Source: Diospyros lotus
Taxonomy: Eukaryota; Streptophyta; Magnoliopsida; Ericales; Ebenaceae
Assembly: GCF_014633365.1 (NCBI RefSeq)
Contig: NC_068343.1
Location: 31,031,307 to 31,095,306 of the forward strand
Direction of reading: 5' to 3'
DNA: 64,000 nucleotides
The translations under genes were made by a program, and so were the position numbers. The notes below the pieces were generated by a model. The model worked only from the letters and a program-made list of their open reading frames with translations, was not told the origin of the DNA and searched no databases. This document shows, piece by piece, positions 11,435 to 22,670 of the stretch. Within the stretch, counting starts at the first letter, position 1, and each line of letters opens with the position of its first letter.

Positions 11435-11660
11435 GAATCGACGGCGGCACCGAGCAACCGCAGTTTGTGTTTGTGAATCGATGGCCGCAAGGGGTAGCGA
11501 CGATTAGTGTTGCACGGAAATGGCGGCACCGAACACGGGAACGTCGATTCGTGTTTGTGAATCGACGGCGGCTCAGCCCAGTTTGTGTTTGTGAATCGAC
11601 GGCGGCAGCGAGCAATCGGAATTGTGACTCGACGGCGGCACCGAGCACCGAGCAACCGGG
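11435..11660. repeat. degenerate GC-rich tandem repeats upstream of HDC1
   Basis: The phrase GAATCGACGGCGGC or a one-base variant recurs at 11435, 11475, 11559, 11593 and 11626 (as GACTCGACGG), usually with TTTGTGTTTGT before the next copy. Spacings are about 33-40 bp with one longer gap. This lies in the presumed HDC1 promoter or first leader exon and accounts for the several overlapping spurious open frames here. Confidence 0.75.
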
Positions 11661-13159
11661 CGGCAAGGGGGAACGACGATAAGGGGACGGTCAGAGAAAC
11701 AAGAGAGTAGCCGTACGCTGTGACGAAGGTAAACCTGAGAGACATAAGGGTTCGCAGAGGGTAACCGTCGAATATATTGTGCCAGTTAGAGACGGAATGT
11801 TTGCCGTCTCTAATCTCCTCGTGACAATTTCTCCTCATATTACAAAACAATTTCAAAACGTTTTAAAAATTGCATAAATAACCCAAAAACGTGGTTTGGT
11901 ATTTTCTCTCTCTCTCTGTATCTCTCTCTATATATACACACATATATAAGTATACTTTGACTCTCAAGGTTTCTAAATAAATAATTCAACCTATATCTTT
12001 TAAGAATTACATCAAGACCCGTAATATCTCAAAAAATGCCACAAACACCACAAATTTCAGATTCAATGACATCATAGCTAGGGTCTTACCTTACCGTATT
12101 TCATTTCCTTAAACCCTCAATTAATTACAGTACAGTCTCTTCATTACTAAAAATTGTGCAAATACCTCAATGCATTAAATCTCAAATTCTTTCCATTTCT
12201 TGAAAATTTCCCACTTCCAACCCTGCATCATCAATCGAGGGACTTGATTGAAGCTAAATTCACTAAGAAACCGAAAAGAACTTAAGCAAAACTAGAAATA
12301 AAAATTTATTGTATAACTACCATATTTTCTCATGTCAATTTGTCCAATTAATTATTAAACTTTATCTCAACCTAATTGCTAATAATTCACTCGAAATAGT
12401 CAATACAAGGGAAAATCAAGTACTAGGGTCTTAATTGGGCAAATTGAAGATTAAAATCGGATAAAAACTCGTTAGAATTCAATTCTTTTATTTTTTAATT
12501 AATTATTACTTCTTATATTTTTTGACTGTTGGTCTAATATTTTCCCTTTTCAACTGCTCTTTTTGGCTCTCAAATAACTCCACTACTTCTTCTTTTTTCT
12601 TCTTTTAATTTCTTCTTTGTTTTAGTTTTCCTCCTTATTTTTGGCAAAACCCAATATCTTTGTATAGTATATACACTTTGTTTAATTGCACATTTGTTTC
12701 ATAATTTCCTCTTAATTCACTTAACTTTAAATAACCCACATATGCCCATTTTAAATTATCATGTCTTACTTCAATTAATCTCTAATTTTATTAAGCTCCC
12801 ACAAGTTTCCAAAATTTTGTAAATGCCATTTTATAAATCATTGTTTCTCATTTTAGCCTTAAACTTTTATGCTTTAATTTCTTAATGACCTCAATATTTC
12901 TTAAGAGATTTCAAAGTCTTACTTAGCTAACCCGTTGTCCCATTAACTCGTTTCACTTTAACTACTTTATTTTTCATTAAAATAGAAAAAAAAAAAAAAC
13001 TACATAATGTGGAATATTTTGGTTAAATTTATCTTATGCAATCTTTCGCTTTATTTTTACACTAAGGTTATTATTGGGGTTAGTAGTTTTGGTAACAATG
13101 TTTTATTTTTTCTTCAGCATATTTCTCATTGTTTATGTTTAAAATAATATTTTCTAGAA
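11661..13159. other. AT-rich intergenic spacer
   Basis: Nothing coding is recognisable. There is a CT then TA/CA microsatellite near 11908-11950, and the rest is low-complexity AT-rich DNA with poly-T and poly-A runs. Confidence 0.5.
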
Positions 13160-13460
13160 CGTAACAAGTTTTCGCGAGACCATGCTAGATCTTGAGCATT
13201 ACATGCAAAGGTGTTTTGAGAATAATGAAAGGTAAATCCAAGTGCTAGAGGCTAAGCTGCTCGAGCCACTTCTAGTTGTCCTCATTAGTTAGGTTCACAA
13301 GTTAAAGGCTCAGGTTAGGGATTTGGATAAGCAACTAAATAGCTCACAAAGTCTCAACTTACAATTGCGAAAGAAAGTTCAGGATTGGATAAGCAATTTG
13401 ATAATTCTCAAACATACATGTTAAGTTTAATGACTAAACTTTTTGAGCTTGAAAGCTTAC
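13160..13460 (+). pseudogene. decayed coiled-coil coding fragment
   Basis: The plus strand reads as a heptad-like peptide with a few stops: MLDLEHYMQRCFENNER, then KLKAQVRDLDKQLNSSQS and LQLRKKVQD. A second, weaker DLDKQ-like copy follows. It looks like the relic of a coiled-coil gene or of a transposon-captured exon. I cannot assign a family. Confidence 0.35.
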
Positions 13461-13776
13461 ACTGCTAGTCATTTCGGAGCATAAAATAGGCAAATGAGAC
13501 AGCGATGATAATCAAGGAAGGGCTTGGCATGTTGACTTCAACATATAATTAGTTTTGGGTAGTTTAGGAAAAGGTTAAGAATAAGTACTTGGGGCTATGA
13601 AAAATATTGTAAGTTGGGAATCGATATACTTAAGGTCAAAAGCAAAAAAAAACCAAAAATCAAGCTAATGCAATAGTAAATAAGGCTTTGGCCTGCAACA
13701 CTACAACCTGGTAGAGTGTTAATACTTTGATCATTCTAATAAATAACTTTGAACAAAAAGCAATTGGTGTTCTATA

Positions 13777-14350
13777 CACTACAAGAAATAAGATTTTTAG
13801 TGGAGGCCAGGGTTGTCACTAAAAGCCTAAAAAGTCGTCATTAAAAGTATTAGTGATGGCCAAACAGACCCTCACAAGTCGACACTAATGCCCTCGTCAC
13901 TAATATAATTAGTGACGGGCATATGTGGTCGTCAATAAAGAAGATTTTTTTGTGTTGATTTCCCATTGTCACTAAGGTATCCATATTAGTGACTATTGAA
14001 GGTGATTGTCACTAAAAATGCCACTTTTTTGTTATGAGCACAATATAGTCGTCACTATTATTTTAGATTATCAGTGACAACACAAAATGACTCTTACTAA
14101 ATTGTTGTCACTGAAACTTTTATTTTAGAGACGACCAATTTTGGCCATCTCTAAAGCCTTTCTCTTAATGATGGCAATGGCTATCACAAATGATAATTAT
14201 GGCCTTCATAAAAGCTATATTTTTGTCACAAAATGTTTGGCCATCATTAAAAGATTCTTTCTAGTCACAGTCTTCGCCTTCACAAATTGGTTTTTTCTTT
14301 ACGACAATTTCTATTGGCCATCACTAAAAATGGTTTACAACTTCACATTC
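13777..14350 (-). repeat. outer CACTA left subterminal repeats
   Basis: Short phrases of the type GTCACTAAAA, AGTGACGGGC, TGGTCGTCAATAAAG and CACTATTATTTTAG recur in both orientations. They match the vocabulary of the right-end array at 51120-52469. Such arrays are the binding sites of the accessory transposase in CACTA elements. Confidence 0.7.
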
Positions 14351-14546
14351 TTCAGCCTACAACATGTACCAAATATACTTACTTTATAAATTTACAAACA
14401 CCTGCTTTACAAAATGCTACAAACTAGCTATCACAATATATAAAATATATTGTTATACGATCATCAACAACCCGAAAGGCAAACATATATATATACACAC
14501 ATTATCAACAATTAAAAGCTATAATTCAAAGTATCACTTTACAAAA

Positions 14547-14768
14547 TCAATAAACCAACAAAATATTGAAGCTTTTTAACAAGCTAAAAGTTTCTGCTTG
14601 AGTTTGCTCTATTATGCTTAGTTTTTCTTTCAACTCTTTATTCTTTTGTCTTAGTGTTTCAATTGTTGAAGTCATTGGTATTTGAGAAGGAAGTTTGCAA
14701 AAGACTGAAAAAGGTATGGGGTCGAAACCATATCCATGAACTCGACCATGCCTTTTTTTACCCATCAC
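14547..14768 (-). pseudogene. outer CACTA second ORF, C-terminal fragment (Transposase_24-like)
   Basis: The translation has GKKRHGRVHGYGFDPIP then a leucine-rich coiled coil (STIETLRQKNKELKEKL). This is the layout at the C-terminus of plant Ptta/En-Spm accessory proteins, where a G-R-V-x-G-x-G segment precedes a coiled coil. The inner CACTA encodes the corresponding region at 46700-47038. Upstream exons are not recognisable. Confidence 0.5.
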
Positions 14769-15219
14769 TTCAAGGAAAATCTAATTTTCATCAACGGGTT
14801 CAAAAGGCTACTCTTTAGCTCTTTCGGCTGCTATAGTTTGAATATTTTCTTGTAAAAAAAATTGCACAAATAATTGTTACATATTGCACTTAAACATTAT
14901 AAAATAATTATTTTCCACAACTAAACAGTTAAGTTTGAGAACTTAGAGTGAAACAAACAAAATTCCAAAGAGAATTAACAGAGTTACTAGTTCCCTTTGT
15001 TTTTCTCTAATACTCATGGATGAATGTAATACGAGAACATTTATAGTTAGTTTTTACCTTATTGGATTGGGCCTTGCAAGGAAGAACTTTAATTTTGATT
15101 CATAATATTGTTTTTACTTCTGCAACTTGCATAATTGTATAACTGTGAAATTTAAATGTGCGAAACATAAGAACTATTCATATTATTGCTTACTTTTAGA
15201 GCTATTATTGTTTTAACAG

Positions 15220-15451
15220 ATGAAAAGGGTAAGAAACAATGAAAGACTAAATCCATCATTGGAGCCAACCCAAAGGCCAATGTTGAAGCAGAAATTTTAA
15301 TTAGTAAACTTAATATCTATATTGGTCTTATTACAAAAGTCCAAAAACATCTTGATGCTGACTCTTTATATGTGAAAAGGGTTAATGTGGGTTAAGGACA
15401 ACCTTAATCTATTGTTAGTGGGTTTGTCATATACATTTCTCTTGAAGACAT
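15220..15451 (+). pseudogene. captured fragment of a tRNA-binding-domain (EMAP II/MetRS C-terminal type) gene
   Basis: Translation of the plus strand gives EAEILISKLNIYIGLITKVQ followed by KHLDADSLYVKRVNVG, then, past a stop, GQP and IVSGFVIYISLEDI. This follows the OB-fold tRNA-binding domain closely: (L)D(I)R-V-G-x-I near the start, KHPxADxLY in the middle, and the (R)TVVSGLVxxIPLEEM motif at the end. Two stops interrupt it. The fragment begins directly after TTTTAACAG, a splice-acceptor-like sequence, so it probably derives from genomic DNA with introns rather than from mRNA. It lies inside the outer CACTA element, antisense to its transposase, as expected of transduplicated host fragments. 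Confidence 0.66.
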
Positions 15452-17242
15452 AGATTTTCCATTCTTTGCATGTATAGATTTCACTTGATTATGCTTTCTT
15501 ATTGCCTACTGTTTTTAGGTTTCTATATTTTCCATAATATACAACTTGTAACCTTTTATCAAAACAAAAATGCATGCTCTCCAAAACCATTGTAAAGACA
15601 ACCACATTCACCACCACATGTGTATATATATAGGCTTTATTGATAGTAGTGATATTATTTTTGAAAAAAATTAAAAACCATTATTGATAATAGTTTTGAT
15701 TAATAAAAGTGTGTGAAATATATATTGCTAAAATGTGAACAATGACAATTGGTATAAATTCTTCGATTATAAATACCACATGACACTCATATGGTTTAGC
15801 AAAAAAAAACCCACCGCTCTATAAATTAATGTTGATAATAAGATCATATTTATTTTTATAATCAAGAACAACATAAACTTTCAAAAGTAACTAAAATGCT
15901 TACCACAATTTTTGCTAACATCGAATCAACTATTAACCCATCATTATTTTTCTATGTCAAGTAAAATATTTCTACTTCTATTCGGTCATGTCCTAATTTT
16001 TTAGACTGGATTTAAGAAATTATCAATCAAAAGGTATTTCTAATTAATAGGTAAAAAAATACTACACCAAACAAGATGTATTGATAGAAATTAGAATAAT
16101 TAAAATTTATACCTCTTTAGCTCAAACTCGAGTAAAACTTCTTATACCAATAGTTTTGTTCATCTTTAGCATTGATCGTTTGTCCTTATTTCGAGCACAT
16201 GTGGCCTTAATATCAAGTAATATAAAAAAATTAATTAATTAAATCAAAAATCTTATGACTTCCTTTGCTTTATAAGTAAATAATAATAAATATAAATTTA
16301 ATAAAGTAAACACGTTCAAGTATAGTATACCTGAAACTCAGGTGAGCTCAAACAATACACAAAATCTCTCCATTACTCTCTCTCAATTGTCTACTGGATC
16401 CACTTGAATTCTCCCTTCATTTGTGGTGTACACATCATAGTATTTAACCTTCAATCTATGTTTGTAGTTTCCAAACTTGTTTCCCATTTCTTTTATAATC
16501 TAATTTTTCCTATTTTTGTTTTCCTCAAACTCAAATTTGTCCTATCAAATTTAAGAAACATAAATGTTAGAATTATGAGATATGATTGTCAATTAACCAT
16601 CACAAATGAGATAAAAAAAAGGAATACATCTAAAAAATAATTAAAAAAAGACTATATCTATTATAAATTTTGCCTATTAACCCTACTAGTACATATGAAT
16701 ACTTTTTAGCTTTGTTGGCTTGAGGAACATCTTCCTATTTGCAAGTTTTTGGAGCATCTTTACACATTACAACAATCTTTTCTAAGTAACTTGCAAATAC
16801 GTTCGCATTTGGACCTATTATTTGGCTATAATTGTTAAACTCTGTTAGCAATTTATGACCTATGAGTTTCAGTGAGCTAAACCTGTGAGTTCCTTATTTT
16901 TGGTACTCCCCTGAGCTCTTTTTCTTGAGATAGATCATATTCATGTTAGAATAAATACAATGTAATTAACATAATTAAGAAAAAATTAGTCCAATATAAA
17001 TTAGGTAAATACATTATAAATTTAATTTAATTTTGATTTGCACTTCCAATGGAAGAATTTAAAAGAGACAATGATGAAGGAATTGAACTCGGTGATATTG
17101 ATGAACTTTGATCAACACTTAGAGAAATTGGTGAGCTACAAAATACATCAACACAAATGAAAATTGTACTATCATATTATTTTCATGGCATTGTTTTTCA
17201 AAAAAGACAATGATTTAATATTTGGTCATAGAAGACAATGAT

Positions 17243-17932
17243 TTAGGTTGTATTCTTTTTACGTTTTTAATTTTTCAGTTTTGAGTTTTAAATTCATTTT
17301 TAGTGTTATGTATTGATAGTTTGTTTTTAAAAAATTGAAAACAGTTTTTTTTGTTATTTTAAAAAACTGTTTCTTAAAACAGAAAATTAAAAAATGCGTT
17401 TACTTTATAATTTTGAGAAAAATTATTTTATGATATATTATTCAATGAATTTGATTATTAAATGATAAAATTAACTATTTTTAATAAAATTTTACTATTA
17501 AAAAAATAATAAATTACTGACATTTAAGTAATAATTTATATTAAATATTATTATACATAATATGTGTAATATACTTAATAATATATTATATACTATCCTA
17601 TATGTTTAATTATAATATAAATATATTATATTTTTAAATTTTAAATAAATATATAATTTTTTTTTAAATTTAAGAAATAATTTTTTTTCTTTTTTTCCCT
17701 TTTCTTTTTTAGAGTCAAAATATGAAAAATGGATTGTGTTTTCCATGTTTTGGACTTAGAGATTGTTTTGCTTGAAAAGAACCAAAACAACATTTTATTA
17801 TTTTGAGTTTTCTTTACAAATTCTTTTCTTGTTTTCAAAAATGTATGTTTGACAAAGTAAACGTATTTTTATTATTTTAAAAAATTATAAACTAAAAATG
17901 ATCTAAAAACAATAAAAAAAACGCAACCCTAA
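17243..17932. mobile_element. MITE-like AT-rich inverted-repeat element
   Basis: The left end TTAGGTTGTATTCTTTTTACG and the complement of the right end TTAGGGTTGCGTTTTTTTTA form imperfect inverted repeats, followed on both sides by TTTTTAGT(G/T) phrases. The interior is strongly AT-rich and non-coding. A near-identical 14-mer, TAATATTTGGTCAT / TAATATTTTGTCAT, flanks it at 17216 and 17930. The boundaries are uncertain. Confidence 0.45.
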
Positions 17933-18683
17933 TATTTTGTCATACTCATGAATTAATGAAATGAATGTGATTACGATCTCAAATATGTTTTGTATGTTTC
18001 AAGGAGTATTAGTAAACCTTTATTCCAGATTAAGTTGTTCTCTTTTAGTGATCTTATTATGGTTAGAAAGTTTTATCAATGTTGCCATATATATTATGAG
18101 TATTTAGAAGAAATTGTGCTCTATCATATGCTTCTGGTGCTTTCTTTATCTTTAGCTACATTAATTTAAGATATTTCATCATTTTCTTCCTATCCATATT
18201 TGTGTTGCTCTTATGCATTTTTCAAAAAGGAAATAACCTTCAACGCCAATAAAATACAAAAAGGAAATAGCTTTCGACGTTGGCCCTCCACTACTTTCAT
18301 TGGACTTTAAACTCTTGACCCAAGCCTTCTTTATAACATAATTCATGCCTTACATATTACACACATTTATTAATTTACTTACATGCATTTTTAAAAAAAA
18401 GTTATTTTTAATTAATTTGCCTTTTGGACTACATAGAAATATTTTGTGCCACTTAACCTCTTATTCACCCATAATTTACTTTTGCCATCTAACAATTAAG
18501 GCCCACATCCAACACACTATATAAAAATACTAGGAATAACCCGTGTATTCAAGCACGATGCAACTAAATAAAATCGAACATTGAATTTAGTATTGAACTC
18601 AGACACGTATAAACTCATATCGCCCTATATACATTAAATTAACATCTAAGACCCATTAGACGGGTCGTTACAAATTAAATCTT

Positions 18684-19072
18684 ATCACTCACAAGATACA
18701 TATAGCACTAAGCATTAAATTTTTTTGAAAAGTGGGTAATCACCCACCACCCAGAGGAAGTGATTATATTATATCACTCATGTGATACATATAGTACTAT
18801 GTATTAAAAATAAAAAATAATGGGTGATCATCCATCACTCGAAATGAGTGATTAAATCTTATCACTCACAGGATATATATAGTACTAAATATTAAAAATC
18901 TAAAAAAAAACGGTGATCACCCATTACCCAGAGCCGGAGGGAGTGATAAAATCCTATCACTCATAGATACATATAGTATTAAGCATTAAAAATAAAAAAT
19001 AGTGGGTGATCACCCACTACTCGGAACGAGTGATTAAATCCTATCACTCATAGGATACATATCTTGACCAAT
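18684..19072. repeat. tandem array, about 4.3 copies of an 87-95 bp unit with palindrome
   Basis: Units begin with ATCACTCA-type sequence at 18684, 18773, 18861, 18956 and 19043. Each contains a GATACATATAGTACTA-like phrase, an AAAAATAAAAAATA tract and an inverted repeat centred on TGATCA. In the best copy (near 19003-19020) GTGGGTGATCACCCAC is a perfect 16-bp palindrome. It lies inside the outer CACTA, next to the gypsy solo LTR. Confidence 0.85.
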
Positions 19073-19272
19073 GCAAGTATCACAAATGCACACACAAGAG
19101 GGAAAAGAGAAGGACCAACCTGTAGACTAAAAAAGACAAAAACAAAAAGAGAGATAGAAAGATAGTGTTATAGTTTGCTTAAATAGTCTAATCATTTAAA
19201 TGCATGTAAATTCAATTAAAATCCAAATAAGTATACTTTATCCAAATTAAGTTAACTTAAATTGATTCATAC

Positions 19273-21816
19273 TGTAATACCCAGGATTTTTTTGAGGCTA
19301 TAAATGGAAATTAATGAAAGGTATAAATGGAATATTCGAAAAAATGAGGCTTTAGGATACACTATAGCAGTCTTAAGCGATCGAATCAGCCGACAGGAGT
19401 ACCCCGGACCCTAGATGATTAAGGAAAATACAATGGTATTGATGAGTAATACGAGATATGATTTTAGGCATCAAAATAAGAGGGATCGGGAACAGTTTTC
19501 GGTATAGCTAAAATGTAGCTGCGAATCAGGCTCAGAAACTGAATTGTTATAAGGGACTTTGGGGAGGTCAACGGAAGCCTGAGGGGGCTCCTATTTTTCA
19601 TAAGGAATAACCCTTCAGTAGTTTCGGGATGAAACAATAGCACGATGAGGACACTGGGGCGAAATTGCCATTATCGAGAAGCTTTGAAGTTATTAATTTT
19701 GTATTTTCGGTATTGTAATGCAAATTAAATTGAGGATTAAGGATCTAAATGTAATTAAAGATTTACTCAAATGAAATTAAGTTAGAAATTAGGGGGTTAA
19801 TGTGTAATTTGTTTATATTAATAGTGTAATATATAGATATACATATATATATACACGTGTGTGCGAATGTGCAAGCTGCCTTCTGCGAAGCTTTTGGGAA
19901 GTTTCATGGCCGAATGAAATGGTGGTGCCCAAGTTTGCTAGGGTGGTGGCCAAGGTAAGTTGAGGCGGTGGAGAGTCGTTGATTTCTCTATAAATAAGAG
20001 TAGAAATTGAAGAGGAAAAGGTGGAAAATAGAAATGGAAATGAAGGAAAAAGGTGGCCAAGAATTGCAGTGAGGGAGAGAGTGGCCGAGAGAATCGAGCC
20101 AGCAAATAGTGGTCAGATGGCCTGCAAGCGGTGCCCAAAGGCAGCCCAAAACCGCAACCGCATCAATGAGCTGCCATAGCCGTGAGCTCCCAAGATTGCA
20201 AGCGGCCATGGCCGACGTAAGCAGCAAGCTTGGCGGATTGGAAGTAGCAGCGATGAGGCTAGTGGTGGCCTTGGCAGTGACCGACGAGGCCGATGGTGAC
20301 AAGCAGAGGCCCAAGAAGCGGCCAACGATGTCGGTGGTGGCGCCTGAAGATGGATGTCACGGCCATGGTAGCTGCTGCCGAGCTGGATACGCGACATGGG
20401 GGGCGGTCGTGGTGGCTGCGGCTATGCCCAGTGGAGTTGGAGCGACCGATAACGGCGGGGGCTGGACGTGGTGGCGGTAGGCGAAGCCAAGAAAGGTGGT
20501 CGGCGGTGCTGGTGCGCAGAAGGAAACGCGAAGAAGATGAAGTGGGAAGAAAGAAAAAGAGAAAAAAGAAAAGAAAGAAAATGAAAAAGGTAAATAGAAG
20601 GAAAATGAGAAAATACGAAGAAAATTTGGGAAAATTAGGAAAAAGCTTCAGAAAAATCCTGGAAAATTCTGAGGATTATTCTGAGGCTAAAGGAGTATGC
20701 CAAAGCTAGAAAATTATTCAGACACGTATTTTGAGGCTTAGCACGCATTACGAGGCAAAAAATGACTTTTAAATGAGGTTAGTGGTTCGATTCCAATCTT
20801 ATCTTTTGTCTTGGAAATGATTTAGTGTGTGTGTAATGAGTTCATGTAAGCGGTTCTACCCTCCCGAGTTTAGGTTGCATGTGTTTAAACAAGATTCGGT
20901 GAGCGGATATACCCTCCGAAATTTGGGTTATATCGTGTAGGTGTTTTACTTACTTACTTGTAGTATCGCATGCATATTGAACATGTGGTATATTGCATCA
21001 ACTGTTTTTACTTGTAAAAGAGTTGGTGTATGGCGTGTGGTTTTTCATATCATCGGGGTATTGAATTTGGTGTCGTTGTTATGTCCATGGGGGACGGGAT
21101 GGGGTCTTCTTGAGAATGTGACACGGTTAATCTAGGTGAACAAGTTACACGGTAGGGCACTCAAGGATTAATTATGTTGCGACAAGGTCAACCCCAACGG
21201 TGTGTGGAATGGATTTTCCACGGAAGGTTGAGTATGTCAGGAAGATTTCTCAAGTTAGACGTTTTGCATGTTGTTGTGTCTGTATATGCCATGCTCGTAT
21301 ATCTTTCAAGCATTCAGTAAACTGTTTCATGCCCCTACTTAGATGTTTTATGATCTAATCTGGGTTATGCCCCTGGAACACTCAACGTTTTAGCCAGGGA
21401 CTGCTGCAAGGGCGAGGACGTGGCCAGTTGAGGGCCAATGGTGTTTAGTTTGATAGTCATTGAATCTTTCTGGAGGCTTTAATATGTAATTCGATTTATG
21501 TATGAACAATTGTAAGATAATGATGTTATCATTTGATAGTTTGTAATAAGTAGTTCGGTGTAGAAACACCTTGTATGGAACTCGTGGTAGGTCACGGTAT
21601 TTTGATGTTAATGTATCCGCTGCGTTATACTATGTTTTGTTTAGTTTAAGATGATTGATCTTGTTAGTTAAACGGGCAAAACTGGGGTTCTCGGGATATT
21701 TATCTGCATGTGAAGATTGCTCTTGGAATCACCACGCGTGATGAACTTGAAAAAAAAAAAAAAAGATTCCCGAAAATTCATTTATAGTGACACGCATGGC
21801 GAGGCGGGGTGTTACA
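19273..21816 (+). mobile_element. Ty3/gypsy-type solo LTR, 2.5 kb
   Basis: The segment starts TGTAATACCC and ends GGGGTGTTACA, the terminal pattern of large LTRs common in plant chromoviruses. It is flanked by CATAC (19268-19272) and CGTAC (21817-21821), a 5-bp TSD with one mismatch. A CTCTATAAATAAG promoter box lies near 19986. A GC-rich middle and a Lys/Arg-coding purine-rich tract (20530-20650) have counterparts in the LTR at 59857-61571. No internal retrotransposon domains are present. The open frames at 20109-20709 lie wholly inside the LTR and are not genes. Confidence 0.78.
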
Positions 21817-22031
21817 CGTACTTAATTTAGAGATATCAAGAGTATTATACAATAAATAGCACACATATGTAATCTATTGTGTTTATAAAGTTATAGTGCA
21901 TCATACTTATAAACCAACAAGTTAAAACACTCAAGCTCATTTATCATCATCATCATAACATTCAAAAACTTTTCGATCTTCTCACCCTCTAACTTTCTTT
22001 TCCCCTTCCCACTCATTCTTTTTCGTTTCCC

Positions 22032-22535
22032 CTATTGACGTGATGCACCTTTTTCACATGGAATCTCTACTGGAATGTCACTTCTAATCAATGTAAAGTC
22101 TTCCTCATATGCACTCACATCTTGGGGTGAACATGAGCTAATTAATAGCTCTTTCTGTTGATATGGTTGATCTTCGTTGCCTTCTTCAACATGCATATCA
22201 TAAAAATCCCAAGGATGTGATCTTTGAACAGCATACCAATTAGGATCACGCATATCCCTCACAGAATAAACCTGTTCAACTTGGCAAGCCAAGACAAAAG
22301 GCTCATTGATTTGTAAAGAGTGTCCAACATTTAGGGAAGTGAACCCATGTTCATCTATCTTGATTTTTCTTCCTTGATAATAAACATATCTCCAATCACA
22401 CTTCAATAGAACTACTCGATTACCTCCAAGATATTGTAATTCAATAATATTCGTTAACATGCCGTAGTAATCCACATTACCGATAGTTGGGCTATTATCT
22501 CGTGCACTGGCAAAACAATTTGTTTCTCCTGCCAT
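22032..22535 (-). pseudogene. outer CACTA TNP2 transposase, C-terminal DUF4216 domain
   Basis: The 167-codon frame contains DYYGMLTNIIELQYLGGNRV, CDWRYVYYQGRKIKIDEHGF, SLNVGHSLQINEPFVLACQVEQVYSVRD and a final acidic region. This is the DUF4216 domain at the C-terminus of CACTA TNP2 transposases; compare YYGVLLEILELDF and FILATQAQQVFYLND at 43993-44448 in the inner element. Upstream sequence on the minus strand (22540-22670) still reads LSLARDPTHNAL...GYIVNGV with a stop, up to the point where the hAT element has inserted. Confidence 0.85.
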
Positions 22536-22670
22536 AACAACTCCAATGTTTTGAATCCTTAATTCTTTGTCACGATCTGGAGAATGGAATCAAACACCAT
22601 TAACAATATAACCCTTAAATGATAATGCATTATGAGTTGGATCTCGAGCAAGTGATAACAAATTATTCAT

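Larger units (their letters stand above)
14769..18683. other. outer CACTA interior, AT-rich
   Basis: Apart from the captured gene fragment (15220-15451) and a MITE-like element (17243-17932), this stretch is AT-rich with no recognisable coding. It should once have held the accessory ORF of the outer element. Confidence 0.45.

Noticed and set aside
20109..20709. Overlapping open frames in GC-rich DNA, some coding a basic tail
   Set aside because: They lie inside a bounded solo LTR, overlap in several frames on both strands, lack any recognisable domain and are matched by similar composition in another LTR.
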